Source of the DNA: Deinococcus psychrotolerans
Lineage (GTDB): Bacteria > Deinococcota > Deinococci > Deinococcales > Deinococcaceae
DNA length: 64,000 nt
Reading direction: 5' to 3'
Assembly: GCF_003860465.1 (NCBI RefSeq)
Contig: NZ_CP034183.1
Location: forward strand, 760,501-824,500
The notes under the pieces are model-generated. The model was not told the DNA's origin. It did no database searches and was given only the letters and a program-made list of their open reading frames with translations. This document shows positions 1-8,969 of the stretch, piece after piece; the first letter of the stretch is position 1, and the number at the start of each line of letters is the position of its first letter. Both the position numbers and the translations under genes were made by a program.

Positions 1-1
1 C

Positions 2-232
2 CCGATTCCGCTCGAAGCCGAAATCCCTCACGCCGAAATTGCCCCCGTCATCGAGCAAGCGCTCTCGGACATGGCGGCGCAGGGCATCAAAGGCAAAGAC
101 ACCACGCCTTACTTGCTGGGCAGAATCGTGGAGATCACCGGTGGGCGCAGCTTAACGGCCAATATCGCGCTCGTCAAAAACAACGCGGTGGTGGCCGCCC
201 AGATCGCCTGCGAACTCCAAGACTTGGGGTAA
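2..232 (+). CDS. psuG: Pseudouridine-5'-phosphate glycosidase, C-terminal part
   Basis: The window opens inside this gene; about 76 C-terminal residues are present and the frame ends at a TAA at 230-232. The family (PsuG, indigoidine synthase A) reversibly cleaves pseudouridine 5'-phosphate to uracil and ribose 5-phosphate in the cytoplasm. The visible segment has the typical family ending: a helix ending in QALSDMAAQGIKGKDTTPYL, then the TGGRSLTANIALVKNNA segment that closes the active site. The start and catalytic core lie upstream of the window. Family assignment comes from recognising this tail only. Confidence 0.8.
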   Translation, partial: PIPLEAEIPHAEIAPVIEQALSDMAAQGIKGKDTTPYLLGRIVEITGGRSLTANIALVKNNAVVAAQIACELQDLG

Positions 233-237
233 TCCTC

Positions 238-243
238 TAAACT
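238..243 (+). promoter_or_regulatory. -10 hexamer of a likely leaderless gene
   Basis: TAAACT lies 5 nt before the ATG at 249, directly after the psuG stop codon. The secreted-protein gene therefore probably has its own promoter and a transcript with little or no leader. Confidence 0.45.
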
Positions 244-248
244 GTCCT

Positions 249-803
249 ATGTCTCCTTCACATTCTTTGCTGCTCGCCGTCTTCAGTTTGACGGCAGCTC
301 TTTTGACCACCGGCCTCGCCGCCGAAGTGCGGGTGCCGGACAGCAAAGTGTCGTATGAGGTTTCTCAGGACACCAAGAAACAAAACAACAGCGTCATTTA
401 TCTGGACGAGCGGTACACCGACACCAGCAAGAGCTATTTGAGTTTGCGCTGTATCGGCGGCGGCTATTTGGCCAGCCTCAGCAGCAAATACGCCTTGTTT
501 GACAAGGGCCAGCGCAACGACTTGGACAAGCTCTACCGAGTGACGTATCAAGTCGGCAGCGCTGGGCCGCTGGCAGTCAAAACGCTGCGCTCGTATGAAG
601 TGGCTGGCAAACTGGATTTGTCGGCGTTCACGTTCCTCGATCCGGCGGCCAACGCGGCCATCGCCGCCGGATTGACGGCAGGCAAAACGCTGCGCCTTCA
701 GCTCAAACCCCTCAAAACCGGCGTGCTGACTGGGCCTCTCGACTACACCTTTGAAGCGCAGGGCTTTGGCGCGGCAGCTACAGCCGTCAATCAGTGCCAC
801 TAG
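249..803 (+). CDS. Secreted protein of unknown function
   Basis: 184-residue protein with a clear signal peptide (hydrophobic residues 7-24, likely cleavage after GLAA). The mature part is about 160 residues with two cysteines (about residue 75 and the penultimate residue 183), which could pair outside the cytoplasm. A VSYEVSQDTKKQNNSVIYLD segment suggests a beta-rich fold, but no enzymatic motif is recognised. It is not obviously an operon partner of psuG because a -10-like hexamer sits between them. Downstream is a hairpin-rich repeat instead of a classic terminator. Coding reality is supported by the signal peptide and codon use; function is unknown. Confidence 0.7.
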   Translation: MSPSHSLLLAVFSLTAALLTTGLAAEVRVPDSKVSYEVSQDTKKQNNSVIYLDERYTDTSKSYLSLRCIGGGYLASLSSKYALFDKGQRNDLDKLYRVTYQVGSAGPLAVKTLRSYEVAGKLDLSAFTFLDPAANAAIAAGLTAGKTLRLQLKPLKTGVLTGPLDYTFEAQGFGAAATAVNQCH

Positions 804-843
804 AAAAGGAAGCGGGCCGTAAAAGGTGATTAAGTAGAACAAC

Positions 844-957
844 GTTTATCTTTAGATAAACCGAGCAAAGCGAGAAGGTGGAAAAGTACGGCCAGATGAG
901 AGTGGAGGGATGGAGCGTTTTTGGCGGAATCCCAAAACGGTAATCTGGCCGTACTTA
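844..957. repeat. Dispersed hairpin repeat, copy 1
   Basis: This intergenic element is shared with 52966-53100. It opens with a perfect 7-bp hairpin (GTTTATC 844-850 / GATAAAC 855-861). It also contains a perfect 14-bp inverted repeat, AAGTACGGCCAGAT at 884-897 against ATCTGGCCGTACTT at 943-956. The first 23 nt match copy 2 at 21 positions and the last 33 nt at 30 positions. It may be one of the small noncoding repeats typical of Deinococcus genomes; that label is inference. Confidence 0.7.
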
Positions 958-1025
958 GCGAGAAAAGCGCATAAACAAAGCGCCCCCACCGCCAATGACA
1001 GGTGAGGGACGCGCTTGAGGAGAAT

Positions 1026-2168
1026 TTACTTGAGGCTGGTCAGGCGCAGGCGGGTGTATTTGCCGTCCTGAATAAATCCGGCCAGTACATCGGCGTCCAT
1101 GTGGCCCTGAGGCGTGACACTCTTAAGGCTGTAGACGGTTTTGTTGCGCGGCAGCGAGGTGGCGGCCTGCCCCAGCTTGGCACGGATCGCCATTGGATCT
1201 TCGGTGGTTCCGGCCAGCTCCATCGCTTTGGCGATCACGTTCATGCCCATGTAGTTGAGGGCCGCCTCGCTGGTGGGGATTTTTTTGTAGAGGCGCTGAT
1301 ACTGAGCGCTGAACACCTGAGTGCCGGGGAACTCGGCCACCGGGAGCACGCCCACCGCGCCGTTGAGGTAGCTCTGCGGCACGATTTGGCTCATCTGCTC
1401 GAACTTGGCCTGATCCATGACGATGAATCCGCCTTTAAAGCCCTGCTCGCGGGCCGCTTTGACCACCAAGGCGGTGGGCTGCGAAGGCCCACCGATAAAC
1501 AGCACGTCGGGTTTCTCGGAAAGCGCTTTGGTCACGGCGCTGGAATAGTCCACGGTGGTGCCGTAGTCCACGCCGTTGTTGGTGCCGATGGTGCCGCCCT
1601 GCTTTTTCCACTCTGCCGACACCACGTCGCCCCAAGCCTTGCCGTAAGCCGAGGTGGTGCCGACCATGCCCAATTTCTTGCCGAAGGTGGCGATTTCCTT
1701 TTGCACGAACGGCGCGACGTAGACGTCGTAGCGCGGCGGCAACATGAAGGTCAGCGGGTTGTTGGCTTCCAGAATCTTGGGTTCAGAAGAGTAGGCCGCC
1801 AACAAAAACTGAGGATCGCGGGTGTTGAAGGCCTGCACCGTCAGGATGCCGCCAGCGTGCGGCACAAAAATCACGTCGATGCCCTGTGAGGTCAGTCGCT
1901 TGACGTTGGTGGCGGTTTCGTTGGGCAGGTACTTGTCGTCGAGGGCCACCAACTTGAAGGTGACTTTCTCGCCTTTAACGGTCACGCCGCCCGATTTGTT
2001 GAGTTCGTCGATGGCCATATCGAGGCCCGACTGCACGTCTTTGCCGTAAAACGCCGCGCCGCCGGAAAGCGGGCCGCTGTAGCCGATACTGACCACTTTA
2101 TCGGCGGCCGCGAAGCCGAGCAACGAACAACCGAGAAGAGCGATACCAAAAGAGCGTAATTGCTTCAT
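1026..2168 (-). CDS. ABC transporter substrate-binding protein, branched-chain amino acid type
   Basis: 380-residue periplasmic binding protein of the LivJ/Leu-Ile-Val class. A signal peptide ([21 protein letters not shown]) is followed by [21 protein letters not shown], the usual first strand and ligand loop. Later come [19 protein letters not shown], an [14 protein letters not shown] segment, and [20 protein letters not shown] in lobe 2. I start it at the ATG ending at 2168 because GGAGG lies 6 nt upstream; the longer frame to 2219 has no such site. No permease or ATPase is adjacent, so it is an orphan binding protein whose ligand cannot be told. The divergent SARP regulator may control it. 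Confidence 0.85.
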   Translation of the reverse strand: MKQLRSFGIALLGCSLLGFAAADKVVSIGYSGPLSGGAAFYGKDVQSGLDMAIDELNKSGGVTVKGEKVTFKLVALDDKYLPNETATNVKRLTSQGIDVIFVPHAGGILTVQAFNTRDPQFLLAAYSSEPKILEANNPLTFMLPPRYDVYVAPFVQKEIATFGKKLGMVGTTSAYGKAWGDVVSAEWKKQGGTIGTNNGVDYGTTVDYSSAVTKALSEKPDVLFIGGPSQPTALVVKAAREQGFKGGFIVMDQAKFEQMSQIVPQSYLNGAVGVLPVAEFPGTQVFSAQYQRLYKKIPTSEAALNYMGMNVIAKAMELAGTTEDPMAIRAKLGQAATSLPRNKTVYSLKSVTPQGHMDADVLAGFIQDGKYTRLRLTSLK

Positions 2169-2460
2169 AATGAACCTCCGATTCAAAAAGTCGCCGCGTC
2201 CCAGAAAGTGCCAAAACAATGGTGGGACAAGCTGTGCCTGAAAAACGGCGACGTTAAACGATGTGGGTCAGCTATGGTGGCACGCCGCCGAGGGCGCTGT
2301 CAAATGCCTGGGTTACGCTGCTGGATACTGTGCTGGACAAGAATTTTTTCTTGCACAATAACGGGCGAGGCCAGCTTTGAATTCAGCCTAACCAACCCTT
2401 CTTCCCTGTTGATTATTTCATCTGAGCGTTATCTTTATGAAACCGGGGCATAATACCTTC
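2169..2460. other. Divergent intergenic region
   Basis: This stretch separates the binding-protein gene from the regulator gene and must hold both promoters. The ribosome site GGAGG of the leftward gene is at its left edge. CATAAT at 2449-2454 is a near -10 match 6 nt before the regulator's ATG. No coding sequence or clear operator was recognised. Confidence 0.5.
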
Positions 2461-4890
2461 ATGCTCAGCGTGCGGCTGTTCGGCTCACCCCATTTCGCTT
2501 ACGGCGGTGAAGTGCTGCGGGTGCGCGGCAAAACGCGCTTGCTGTTGGCGTATTTGGCTCACCTTGGGCGGGAGACGGCCAGGAGCGAGTTGATGCGGCT
2601 GTTTTGGCCAAGTGGACGCCCGCATAATCTGCGCCAAGCCCTGGGCAGCCTGCGGCGATTGCCAGGTGCTGGCGAGTGGCTCTGGGATCAGGGCAGCGGC
2701 GTCCATGTCAAGGCCAAGATCGACACCGCCGAGTTTGAGGGCTTGGTAAACACGCTGAGCAAACAACCTCTGGGGAGTGCCGATCACAGCGCAGCCCTGG
2801 CGCTGGCCACCGCTCCCTTTTTGCCGCTGGACGCGACCGAGTTGCCCGACCTGGAAGCGTGGCAGCAAGACGAACGCCGCCGATTGTCAGAACTGCTGCA
2901 ACGCGCTCGGCGTGCCCAGGCCGCTTACTGTGCCCAAGCAGGCAAAGTGGAGGACGCGGAGCTGTGCCTTGAAGCCCTACTCAACGATGACCCCTCAGAC
3001 GAAGACGCTGCCCAACGCCTGATGAGTTTGCATGTGCAAAGTGGGCGGCGTGATCAGGCCAGCGCCGTGTACAACGCGCTCAAACGTGAACTGAAATCAC
3101 TGAGCAGCGAGCCGCACCCACGCACCGCCGCGCTGCTGGGAAACGGGCACGACTACGCTGAGTTGCTGGCCCAAGCCCGCCGCTTGCTGCCTCCCGAACT
3201 TTCTCCGGGCAGCGCCGCGCTGTGGAGCAAGGTGGTGGGCCTGCCCGAACTCGAAGTGGCGCAGTGGCTGTCTGGAGCAGAACACAACTCAACGGAACTT
3301 GAGGCTGTGCCTCCGCTCTCACCGCCGCTGGCAACCCTTTGGCAGGGCCGGCTGGCCCACTGGCTCAGCGAATTGAATGAACGCCCAGTGGGAACGCCTC
3401 TTCACACCTTTTGGGCGCTGATCGCTCAGCACTGGCAAGCAGCGGGCCGCTGCGATCAAGCTGCTCAGAGCCTTACCCGCGCAGCACAACAAGCCCAGCG
3501 CATCGGTGCTTATGCGGCGGCGCGGCAGCACTACACGCAGGCGCTGAGCTTGCTCGACGACGAAGCCCGCTTGCCACTGCTGAGCGAGCTGGCCGGACTT
3601 CAAGAACTGCTCGCCGACGCGCCGGGCTTAGAACAAAACGCACAGGCCCTCCATACGTATGCCCAGCGCTGGCAAAGCGACGCGGCGCTGCTGACCGCTC
3701 ACCTGAGTACCGCCACCGCCAAGCTGCTGCGCGGTGAACTCAGCCAAGCCGACCTCTCCATCAACGCAGCGTTCAGCGTCGTGGAGCGCTTAGAACGGGC
3801 CAACATCACGGTGGATCTCAATTTACGCTGCCGCCTGCATCTGCTCCGTGGCAACTTACGCTTAAGAGCGGGGCGCTACGCTGAGGCCCGCGCCGCTTAT
3901 CAAGCGGGCTTGGCATATCAACCGCCGCCCGAACTGAAGGTTCGCTTTCTGGGCAATCTGGGTGCGGTCTACGGTCAAGAAGAACGTCTAGCCGAAGCCC
4001 GCCACACCCTGGAAGACGCCCTGAGTCTGGCCCGCTCGCTGGGCCAATTGCCGAGCGCCCTCGGCATCGTGCTGAACCTCGCCGTGACCGCTGAAAAGTT
4101 GGGTGATACCGCAGCTGCCATCAGCGGCAACCAAGAAACGCTCAGCTTGGCGCGGGAACTGAACCACACGCCCAGCCTCCACATGGCTTACCGCAATCTC
4201 GCCACCTTGCACCTACGGCGCGGCGCACTGGGCTTGGCGTGGAACACCGCCCAAGATTTGCAAGACCTGCCCATCCCCGACGCTGCCCACGCGGCCCTGC
4301 CCGATCTGGTGTTGGCAGAAATTGAGTGGCACTGCGGCGCTCTCGGCGCGGCCCGGCAGCGCTTAGAAGCGCGGCTGGCGACTGTTCCCGCCGGACAGCT
4401 TGACCGCATCGGGCAACAGGTGGCACTCCATTTGGGAATTTTGAGCATTCTGCAAGACCAAGACCAACAGCCACTTTTGGCGCTCTTGGCACAAGCTGAA
4501 GCGGCCAGTTATCAGGAACTGTTGGTGGAAGGCCGCTTAGACGCGGCGCTCTTTCTCACTGCTCCTGACCAGATACGCCGCCACCTGGAGGCACTCAGCC
4601 AATTCAACACTTCCGGACAACTGGCCCGCACTCCCAACCGCTTGGCCCGCTTGGAACTGATTTGCTGCCAGCTGGCCTGGCGCGAACAGCGGCCCGTGAA
4701 GCGCTCAGTGCTGCGCCGCCTCGCCCGCGAACCGTTTTTGTATGCGCTGCACGCCGCTCGGCTCCTGAACCGCTTGGAGGGCAGCACCCAGACGTGGCAG
4801 CTGTACCTGAAGGCGGCGGCGCGGGCCGGTCAAGGGTTGCCGCCCACGCTGCGCCGCGCTTTGGTTAAGCAGCTCTCCCCTGAGAAATGA
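2461..4890 (+). CDS. SARP-type regulator with BTAD and TPR repeats
   Basis: About 809 residues from the ATG at 2461. The N-terminus (MLSVRLFGSPHFAYGGEVLR) is the winged-helix start of the SARP/BTAD family; RLFWPSGRPHNLRQALGSLR lies in the DNA-binding part. A bacterial transcriptional activation domain follows (LEAWQQDERRRLSELLQRAR, then LNDDPSDEDAAQRLMSLHVQ). From about residue 330 to the end it is helical and TPR-like (YAEARAAYQAGLAY, LAEARHTLEDALSLARSLGQ). There is no NB-ARC ATPase, unlike large Streptomyces SARPs. An ATG at 2437 is also in frame but lies upstream of the putative -10, so I prefer 2461. Its targets are unknown; the divergent binding-protein gene is a candidate. Confidence 0.8.
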   Translation: MLSVRLFGSPHFAYGGEVLRVRGKTRLLLAYLAHLGRETARSELMRLFWPSGRPHNLRQALGSLRRLPGAGEWLWDQGSGVHVKAKIDTAEFEGLVNTLSKQPLGSADHSAALALATAPFLPLDATELPDLEAWQQDERRRLSELLQRARRAQAAYCAQAGKVEDAELCLEALLNDDPSDEDAAQRLMSLHVQSGRRDQASAVYNALKRELKSLSSEPHPRTAALLGNGHDYAELLAQARRLLPPELSPGSAALWSKVVGLPELEVAQWLSGAEHNSTELEAVPPLSPPLATLWQGRLAHWLSELNERPVGTPLHTFWALIAQHWQAAGRCDQAAQSLTRAAQQAQRIGAYAAARQHYTQALSLLDDEARLPLLSELAGLQELLADAPGLEQNAQALHTYAQRWQSDAALLTAHLSTATAKLLRGELSQADLSINAAFSVVERLERANITVDLNLRCRLHLLRGNLRLRAGRYAEARAAYQAGLAYQPPPELKVRFLGNLGAVYGQEERLAEARHTLEDALSLARSLGQLPSALGIVLNLAVTAEKLGDTAAAISGNQETLSLARELNHTPSLHMAYRNLATLHLRRGALGLAWNTAQDLQDLPIPDAAHAALPDLVLAEIEWHCGALGAARQRLEARLATVPAGQLDRIGQQVALHLGILSILQDQDQQPLLALLAQAEAASYQELLVEGRLDAALFLTAPDQIRRHLEALSQFNTSGQLARTPNRLARLELICCQLAWREQRPVKRSVLRRLAREPFLYALHAARLLNRLEGSTQTWQLYLKAAARAGQGLPPTLRRALVKQLSPEK

Positions 4891-4906
4891 GGTTTGGGTT
4901 GGCCGT

Positions 4907-5683
4907 TCAACGGTCTGGCCTGCGCCCCGTGACAAGGAGGTAACGAATATCGGTCGTGGCCTCAAATCCTGAATCGCGGTACATCGCCACCGTGACGGCC
5001 ATAAAGTTGCCCTGCACCCTCACTTCCGCCAGATCGTAATGAAAGGCGCAGCGGCGGCTGGTGGGCACACGCGCGTCTTCTTGCAGCGTAGTGGTGACTT
5101 CGGTATTGGGCTTGGATCTAGATGTGACCGTGAGTTTCAGGCCACGTGAGAAGCCTGAAAATTCTCCGGCAGGCGGACAAGCTTGACTCGGGCCAAAAGG
5201 AAGTTGCCAGAGGTGAAACAGCCACAATGCCCCTCCCACTTCCAACGGATAGTTTTGAGGGGGCGGCATATTTGGCCTGCCCGGTATTTCGGCGGGAAAG
5301 ACATCGGGGCCGCTTGGCTGCGGACGCAAGTTGGGCGGCGTGCGCTTCCAAATCACACTGCCGCGCCGCAAATCGCTGATGCCGAGGCGGTTGAGGATCG
5401 GCGCAGCTTGAGCATAGACCTGCTGCATGTTCAGTAACCCGGCCCGCCCTCCACCGTCGCCCTGTTCAGTTTGCTTATAAAAGCGCTCTAGCAAGGTATT
5501 CTTGGCACTGTCCACCACCCAGAGTTCGGTATAAGCAAAGCCGCTGCCCTCCTGAATACCGTGCTGAGCAAGAGCTGCGTAGCGTCCATCCGGCGAAAAG
5601 CCGTAAAACTCTGGCGCGGCGCGGTCAGCGGCGGCCTGACCCAGCAGTGCGCAGAGGAGCAGCGTCAGGAGGCATTTCATCAT
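4907..5683 (-). CDS. DUF2259-like secreted protein
   Basis: 258 residues with a signal peptide ending near GQAAA. The region FYGFSPDGRYAALAQHGIQE followed by a GSGFAYTELWVVD segment is the hallmark of DUF2259, a family of predicted secreted proteins of unknown function. Two cysteines (in QACPPAG and RRCAFHY) might form a disulfide. The start overlaps the stop of the upstream VWA gene by 4 nt, so the pair is almost certainly co-transcribed and translationally coupled. That links this protein to the secreted VWA/WTGPNN system. An alternative start one codon downstream is equally possible. Confidence 0.75.
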   Translation of the reverse strand: MMKCLLTLLLCALLGQAAADRAAPEFYGFSPDGRYAALAQHGIQEGSGFAYTELWVVDSAKNTLLERFYKQTEQGDGGGRAGLLNMQQVYAQAAPILNRLGISDLRRGSVIWKRTPPNLRPQPSGPDVFPAEIPGRPNMPPPQNYPLEVGGALWLFHLWQLPFGPSQACPPAGEFSGFSRGLKLTVTSRSKPNTEVTTTLQEDARVPTSRRCAFHYDLAEVRVQGNFMAVTVAMYRDSGFEATTDIRYLLVTGRRPDR

Positions 5684-6852
5684 TTCACCTCAATGACGAC
5701 GCTGAACAACGTGGGATTGGGAATAGTGTTGAAATTGGAATAACGGAGTTCGTATGTTCCCGGCTGATCGGGCAATTTGAGCTTGAGAGGATTGCCATCT
5801 CTGGTCAATGCGGATTTGCCGCTGTACTGACCTTCTCTCTCGCCCTTTTTGACCACGGTGACATAATCTCTGGGATTGTTCGGCCCCGTCCACTTCACTT
5901 CAATGGTGCTGCCCGCCTTAGCACTGCTGGGGGCCGATAATCCATACATTGCTGGTTTGAGTGTAATGGGCGAGCTGGCAAGGGTAGGATTGGGGAGAGC
6001 GTTGAAATTGGAGTAACGAAGTTCATACTCACCCGCTTGTGGTGGCAGCAGCAGTTTGGCCGGATTGCCGTCTTTGGTCAGTACGGATTTGCCACTGGGT
6101 TTGCCTTCTGCCTCGCCCTTTTTGACCACGGTGATGTAATCTCTAGGATTATTCGGCCCCGTCCATTTCACTTCAATGGTGTCACCTGCAGTGGCTGTTT
6201 TGGCCGCTGACACTCCATATCTTCCGGTTTGAGCGCTGGCCGTCGCCCGACTGAGCGCCGCGCCCAACTCCGCACCGCTGCGGGTATTTTCAAAAGTTCC
6301 CACGCCTTCAAAACTCTTGCGGGCTTTTGCATTCAGATCTATGCCGATAATGCGGATGTCCACGTCAATGCCCAGTTTTTTGAACATCGTCACCGCGTCA
6401 TTGAGCTTGCCGCCGCAGGATTCTTCACCGTCCGTCACCAGCACAATGACTTTCTGGCTGTTGTCTTTCGGAAAATCAGCGGCCGCTTGCATCAGCGAAT
6501 ACACAATCGGAGTAGCACCTTTAGGCTTGGCGGCATTGACCTGCGCTTGCAGGGCCGTTTTGTCAAAGCCCTTCATCGGCGTCACGAGTACCGAGTCTTC
6601 GCACTGCTGGCCCGCTTTGAGGCCCGCGCCGTAAATCCGCATCCCGACATTCAAGCCGGAATCGGCGTTGAGGCCACTTAAAAACTGCGTGAGCGTGCTC
6701 TTGGCCGAGCCGATGCGGGTCTGACCGTCCGGCAATTTGCCGAGCATACTGCCCGAGGCGTCCAAGATCAGTTGGACATTCGTGACGCTCTGGGCGGCGG
6801 CTGCCGATGTCCCCAGAGCCAGCGTCAGCAGAAGAATCTCCGGTCTGGACAT
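5680..6852 (-). CDS. Secreted VWA protein with two WTGPNN repeats
   Basis: 390 residues: signal peptide (1 to about 21), a von Willebrand A domain (about 24-205) and two tandem repeats of about 88 residues. The MIDAS signature is intact (LILDASGSM, then VTDGEES), so a divalent metal and protein ligand can bind. Each repeat has EVKWTGPNNPRDY, a variable loop, DGNP and YELRYSNFN. Its VWA part is nearly identical to that of the next gene even at DNA level, indicating a recent tandem duplication; the repeats have diverged more. It overlaps the DUF2259 gene downstream by 4 nt. A likely role is extracellular adhesion or scaffolding; the ligand is unknown. Confidence 0.85.
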   Translation of the reverse strand: MSRPEILLLTLALGTSAAAAQSVTNVQLILDASGSMLGKLPDGQTRIGSAKSTLTQFLSGLNADSGLNVGMRIYGAGLKAGQQCEDSVLVTPMKGFDKTALQAQVNAAKPKGATPIVYSLMQAAADFPKDNSQKVIVLVTDGEESCGGKLNDAVTMFKKLGIDVDIRIIGIDLNAKARKSFEGVGTFENTRSGAELGAALSRATASAQTGRYGVSAAKTATAGDTIEVKWTGPNNPRDYITVVKKGEAEGKPSGKSVLTKDGNPAKLLLPPQAGEYELRYSNFNALPNPTLASSPITLKPAMYGLSAPSSAKAGSTIEVKWTGPNNPRDYVTVVKKGEREGQYSGKSALTRDGNPLKLKLPDQPGTYELRYSNFNTIPNPTLFSVVIEVK

Positions 6853-6904
6853 GGTGTTCCTCCTGTCTTGGGCCGCTTACTTTGGACGTGGGGTGCTGAC
6901 GCGT

Positions 6905-8347
6905 TCAGCGCACTTCGATGGAAATGCTGCTCAGCGTGGGATTGGGACTGGCCTTCTCGCTGGAATACCGAATTTCGTAGCTGCCCGGCTGTGCAGGAAT
7001 TTTGAGCGTGCCGGGATTGCCATTTCTGGTGTAGAAGTAATCCTTGTATTGTCCGACTGGCGTGCCTCTGGGCACCACCGTGACGTAATCGCCAGGATTA
7101 TTTGGCCCCGTCCACTTGACCTGAATACTGCTGCCTGCTTTGGCGCTGGAAGGAGCCGAGAGCCCGTACTTCACGGCGGTCAGGGTAATAGGAACGCTGG
7201 TCAGGGTGGGGTTGGGATTGGCCTTTTCGCTGGAGTAGCGCAACTCGTATTCACCGGGATCGAGCGGCCCGGTCAATTTGCCGGGGTTCCCGTTTCTGGT
7301 GTAGAAGTAATCCTTGTATTGACCGACGGGCGCACCCCTAGGCACGATAGTCACGTAATCGCCAGAGTTGTTTGGCCCTGTCCACTTGACTTCAAAGACA
7401 CTTCCTGCCCCAACGGATTTTGGCCCCGATAAGCTGTACGCCGCCGGCGTCAGGGTAATGGGGCTACTGGCCAGCGTCGGGTTGGGTCGGGCCTTTTCGC
7501 TGGAGTAGCGCAGCTCGTATTCACCCGCAACGAGCGGCACAGTAAGGCTGCCTGGATTGCCATTTCTAGTGTAAAAGTAATCCTTGTATTGACCGATGGG
7601 CGCACCCTTAGGCACGATAGTCACGTAATCGCCCTCGTTATTCGGCCCCGTCCACTTGATGGCAATGTTGCTGCCTGCTCCAGCAGTTTTGGGGCCTGAG
7701 ACAGCGTATTTGCCCGTTTGAGCGCTGGCCGTCGCGCGGTTCAGTGCCTCACCGAGTTCCCTGCCACTGCGGGCGTTTTCGAAAGTTCCTACACCTTCAA
7801 AACTCTTGCGGGCCTTTTCGTTGAGGTCAATGCCGATGATGCGTAGGTCTACTTGAATGCCCAGTTTTTTGAAGAGGGCCACCGCGTCATTGAGCTTGCC
7901 ACCGCAGGATTCTTCACCGTCCGTCACCAAAACAATGACTTTTTGGCTGTCGTCTTTCGGAAAATCGGCGGCTGCTTGCATCAGCGAATACACAATCGGA
8001 GTAGCACCTTTAGGTTTGGCGGCGTTGACCTGCGCTTGCAGGGCCGTTTTGTCAAAACCCTTCATCGGCGTCACGAGTACCGAGTCTTCGCACTGCTGAC
8101 CCGCTTTGAGGCCCGCGCCGTAAATCCGCATCCCGACATTCAAGCCAGAATCGGCGTTGAGGCCCGAGAGAAACTGGGTCAAGGTGGATTGAGCCGAAGC
8201 GATGCGGGTTTGGCCGTCCGGCAGTTTGCCCGACATACTGCCCGAGGCGTCCAAAATCAGTTGAATGTTGGTGGCGCTCTGGGCAGCAGCCCAGCCTGAC
8301 AAGAGACTTGATGTCAGCACCAAAAAAGGAAAAATCGGTCTAGGCAT
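6905..8347 (-). CDS. Secreted VWA protein with three WTGPNN repeats
   Basis: 480 residues: signal peptide ending at GWAAA, VWA domain with intact MIDAS (LILDASGSM, VTDGEES), then three repeats of about 88 residues carrying KWTGPNNxGDYVT. Each repeat has the same GQYKDYFYTRNGNPG core and ends with RYSSEKA-x-PNPTL. The three are so alike that slippage or unequal crossing-over could change their number. The gene lies 52 nt upstream of its two-repeat paralogue in the same direction, so they may share a transcript. A GGAGG-like site (GCGGAGGTGCGC) precedes the ATG. Cysteine pair QQCEDS and EESCGG is conserved among the paralogues. Confidence 0.85.
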   Translation of the reverse strand: MPRPIFPFLVLTSSLLSGWAAAQSATNIQLILDASGSMSGKLPDGQTRIASAQSTLTQFLSGLNADSGLNVGMRIYGAGLKAGQQCEDSVLVTPMKGFDKTALQAQVNAAKPKGATPIVYSLMQAAADFPKDDSQKVIVLVTDGEESCGGKLNDAVALFKKLGIQVDLRIIGIDLNEKARKSFEGVGTFENARSGRELGEALNRATASAQTGKYAVSGPKTAGAGSNIAIKWTGPNNEGDYVTIVPKGAPIGQYKDYFYTRNGNPGSLTVPLVAGEYELRYSSEKARPNPTLASSPITLTPAAYSLSGPKSVGAGSVFEVKWTGPNNSGDYVTIVPRGAPVGQYKDYFYTRNGNPGKLTGPLDPGEYELRYSSEKANPNPTLTSVPITLTAVKYGLSAPSSAKAGSSIQVKWTGPNNPGDYVTVVPRGTPVGQYKDYFYTRNGNPGTLKIPAQPGSYEIRYSSEKASPNPTLSSISIEVR

Positions 8348-8607
8348 AGCGCACCTCCGCAGGGTGTTTGCTTATTGAGCGTGTTTCTCTGGCCTTACCT
8401 TACCGAGGAAGCGTAGGCAGAGCGTAGGCCAGCGCCGTAAACGCCAGCCACCTCAAACGGCAGCCGCCTCTCACTCAAGGTTGCCGACACGCGCAGCGCA
8501 ACCACACTCATCTGTAGGCTTTTGTGCATATTGAGCAGGTGAGGGCGAACATGCTAGGCTCAGAGCCGAAGGTGCGTGGGAGATCAGCCCCCAGCTCAGG
8601 AGTATCA

Positions 8608-8829
8608 ATGCCCAAAAAGGAACGCAAGCGGTTACAAGTGGTCATCAGCGAGGAGCAAGACGCTTTGCTGACCAAAACCGCCTATGAACTGTCCAGCCCT
8701 GAGCGCCTGATTTCTAAGAGCGAAGTGGTGCGGCTGGCCATCGAAAAAATTGCCAAAGAACTGGGCGACGGTGAGCCGATAGACGAATACCGGGCGCTGC
8801 TCGACGCCAACGATCTGCGCGACGACTGA
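8608..8829 (+). CDS. Small ribbon-helix-helix protein
   Basis: 73 residues starting at the ATG at 8608, which has AGGAG 5 nt upstream; the frame is open further back to 8524 but without a ribosome site. The N-terminal KRLQVVISEEQDALL strand is followed by helices ending in ISKSEVVRLAIEKIAKELG, the layout of CopG/Arc ribbon-helix-helix DNA-binding proteins, then a short acidic tail (LLDANDLRDD). No toxin partner is adjacent; the next gene is the RqkA-like kinase in the same direction. It may be an autonomous regulator of this locus. Confidence 0.65.
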   Translation: MPKKERKRLQVVISEEQDALLTKTAYELSSPERLISKSEVVRLAIEKIAKELGDGEPIDEYRALLDANDLRDD

Positions 8830-8955
8830 GGTCTGGACACTCTGAGCCTTCAAGCTGGGGACTGTGAAAAACCGCGCTGCCGACACCGACTTTCCTGACA
8901 GAGTGTGCCTCATTACATTCTGAGTTCAGAGTGCCCACTTCTCTCCCGAACAAGC

Positions 8956-8961
8956 TAGACT
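8956..8961 (+). promoter_or_regulatory. -10 hexamer before the RqkA-like kinase gene
   Basis: TAGACT lies 8 nt before the ATG at 8970. This favours that ATG over the in-frame GTG at 8931, which would be upstream of the promoter element. Confidence 0.45.
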
Positions 8962-8969
8962 CGGCCTCT

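Noticed and set aside
2261..2290. GTCAGC near 2267 as a third Pho box
   Set aside because: Only a single word is present without an 11-bp partner.
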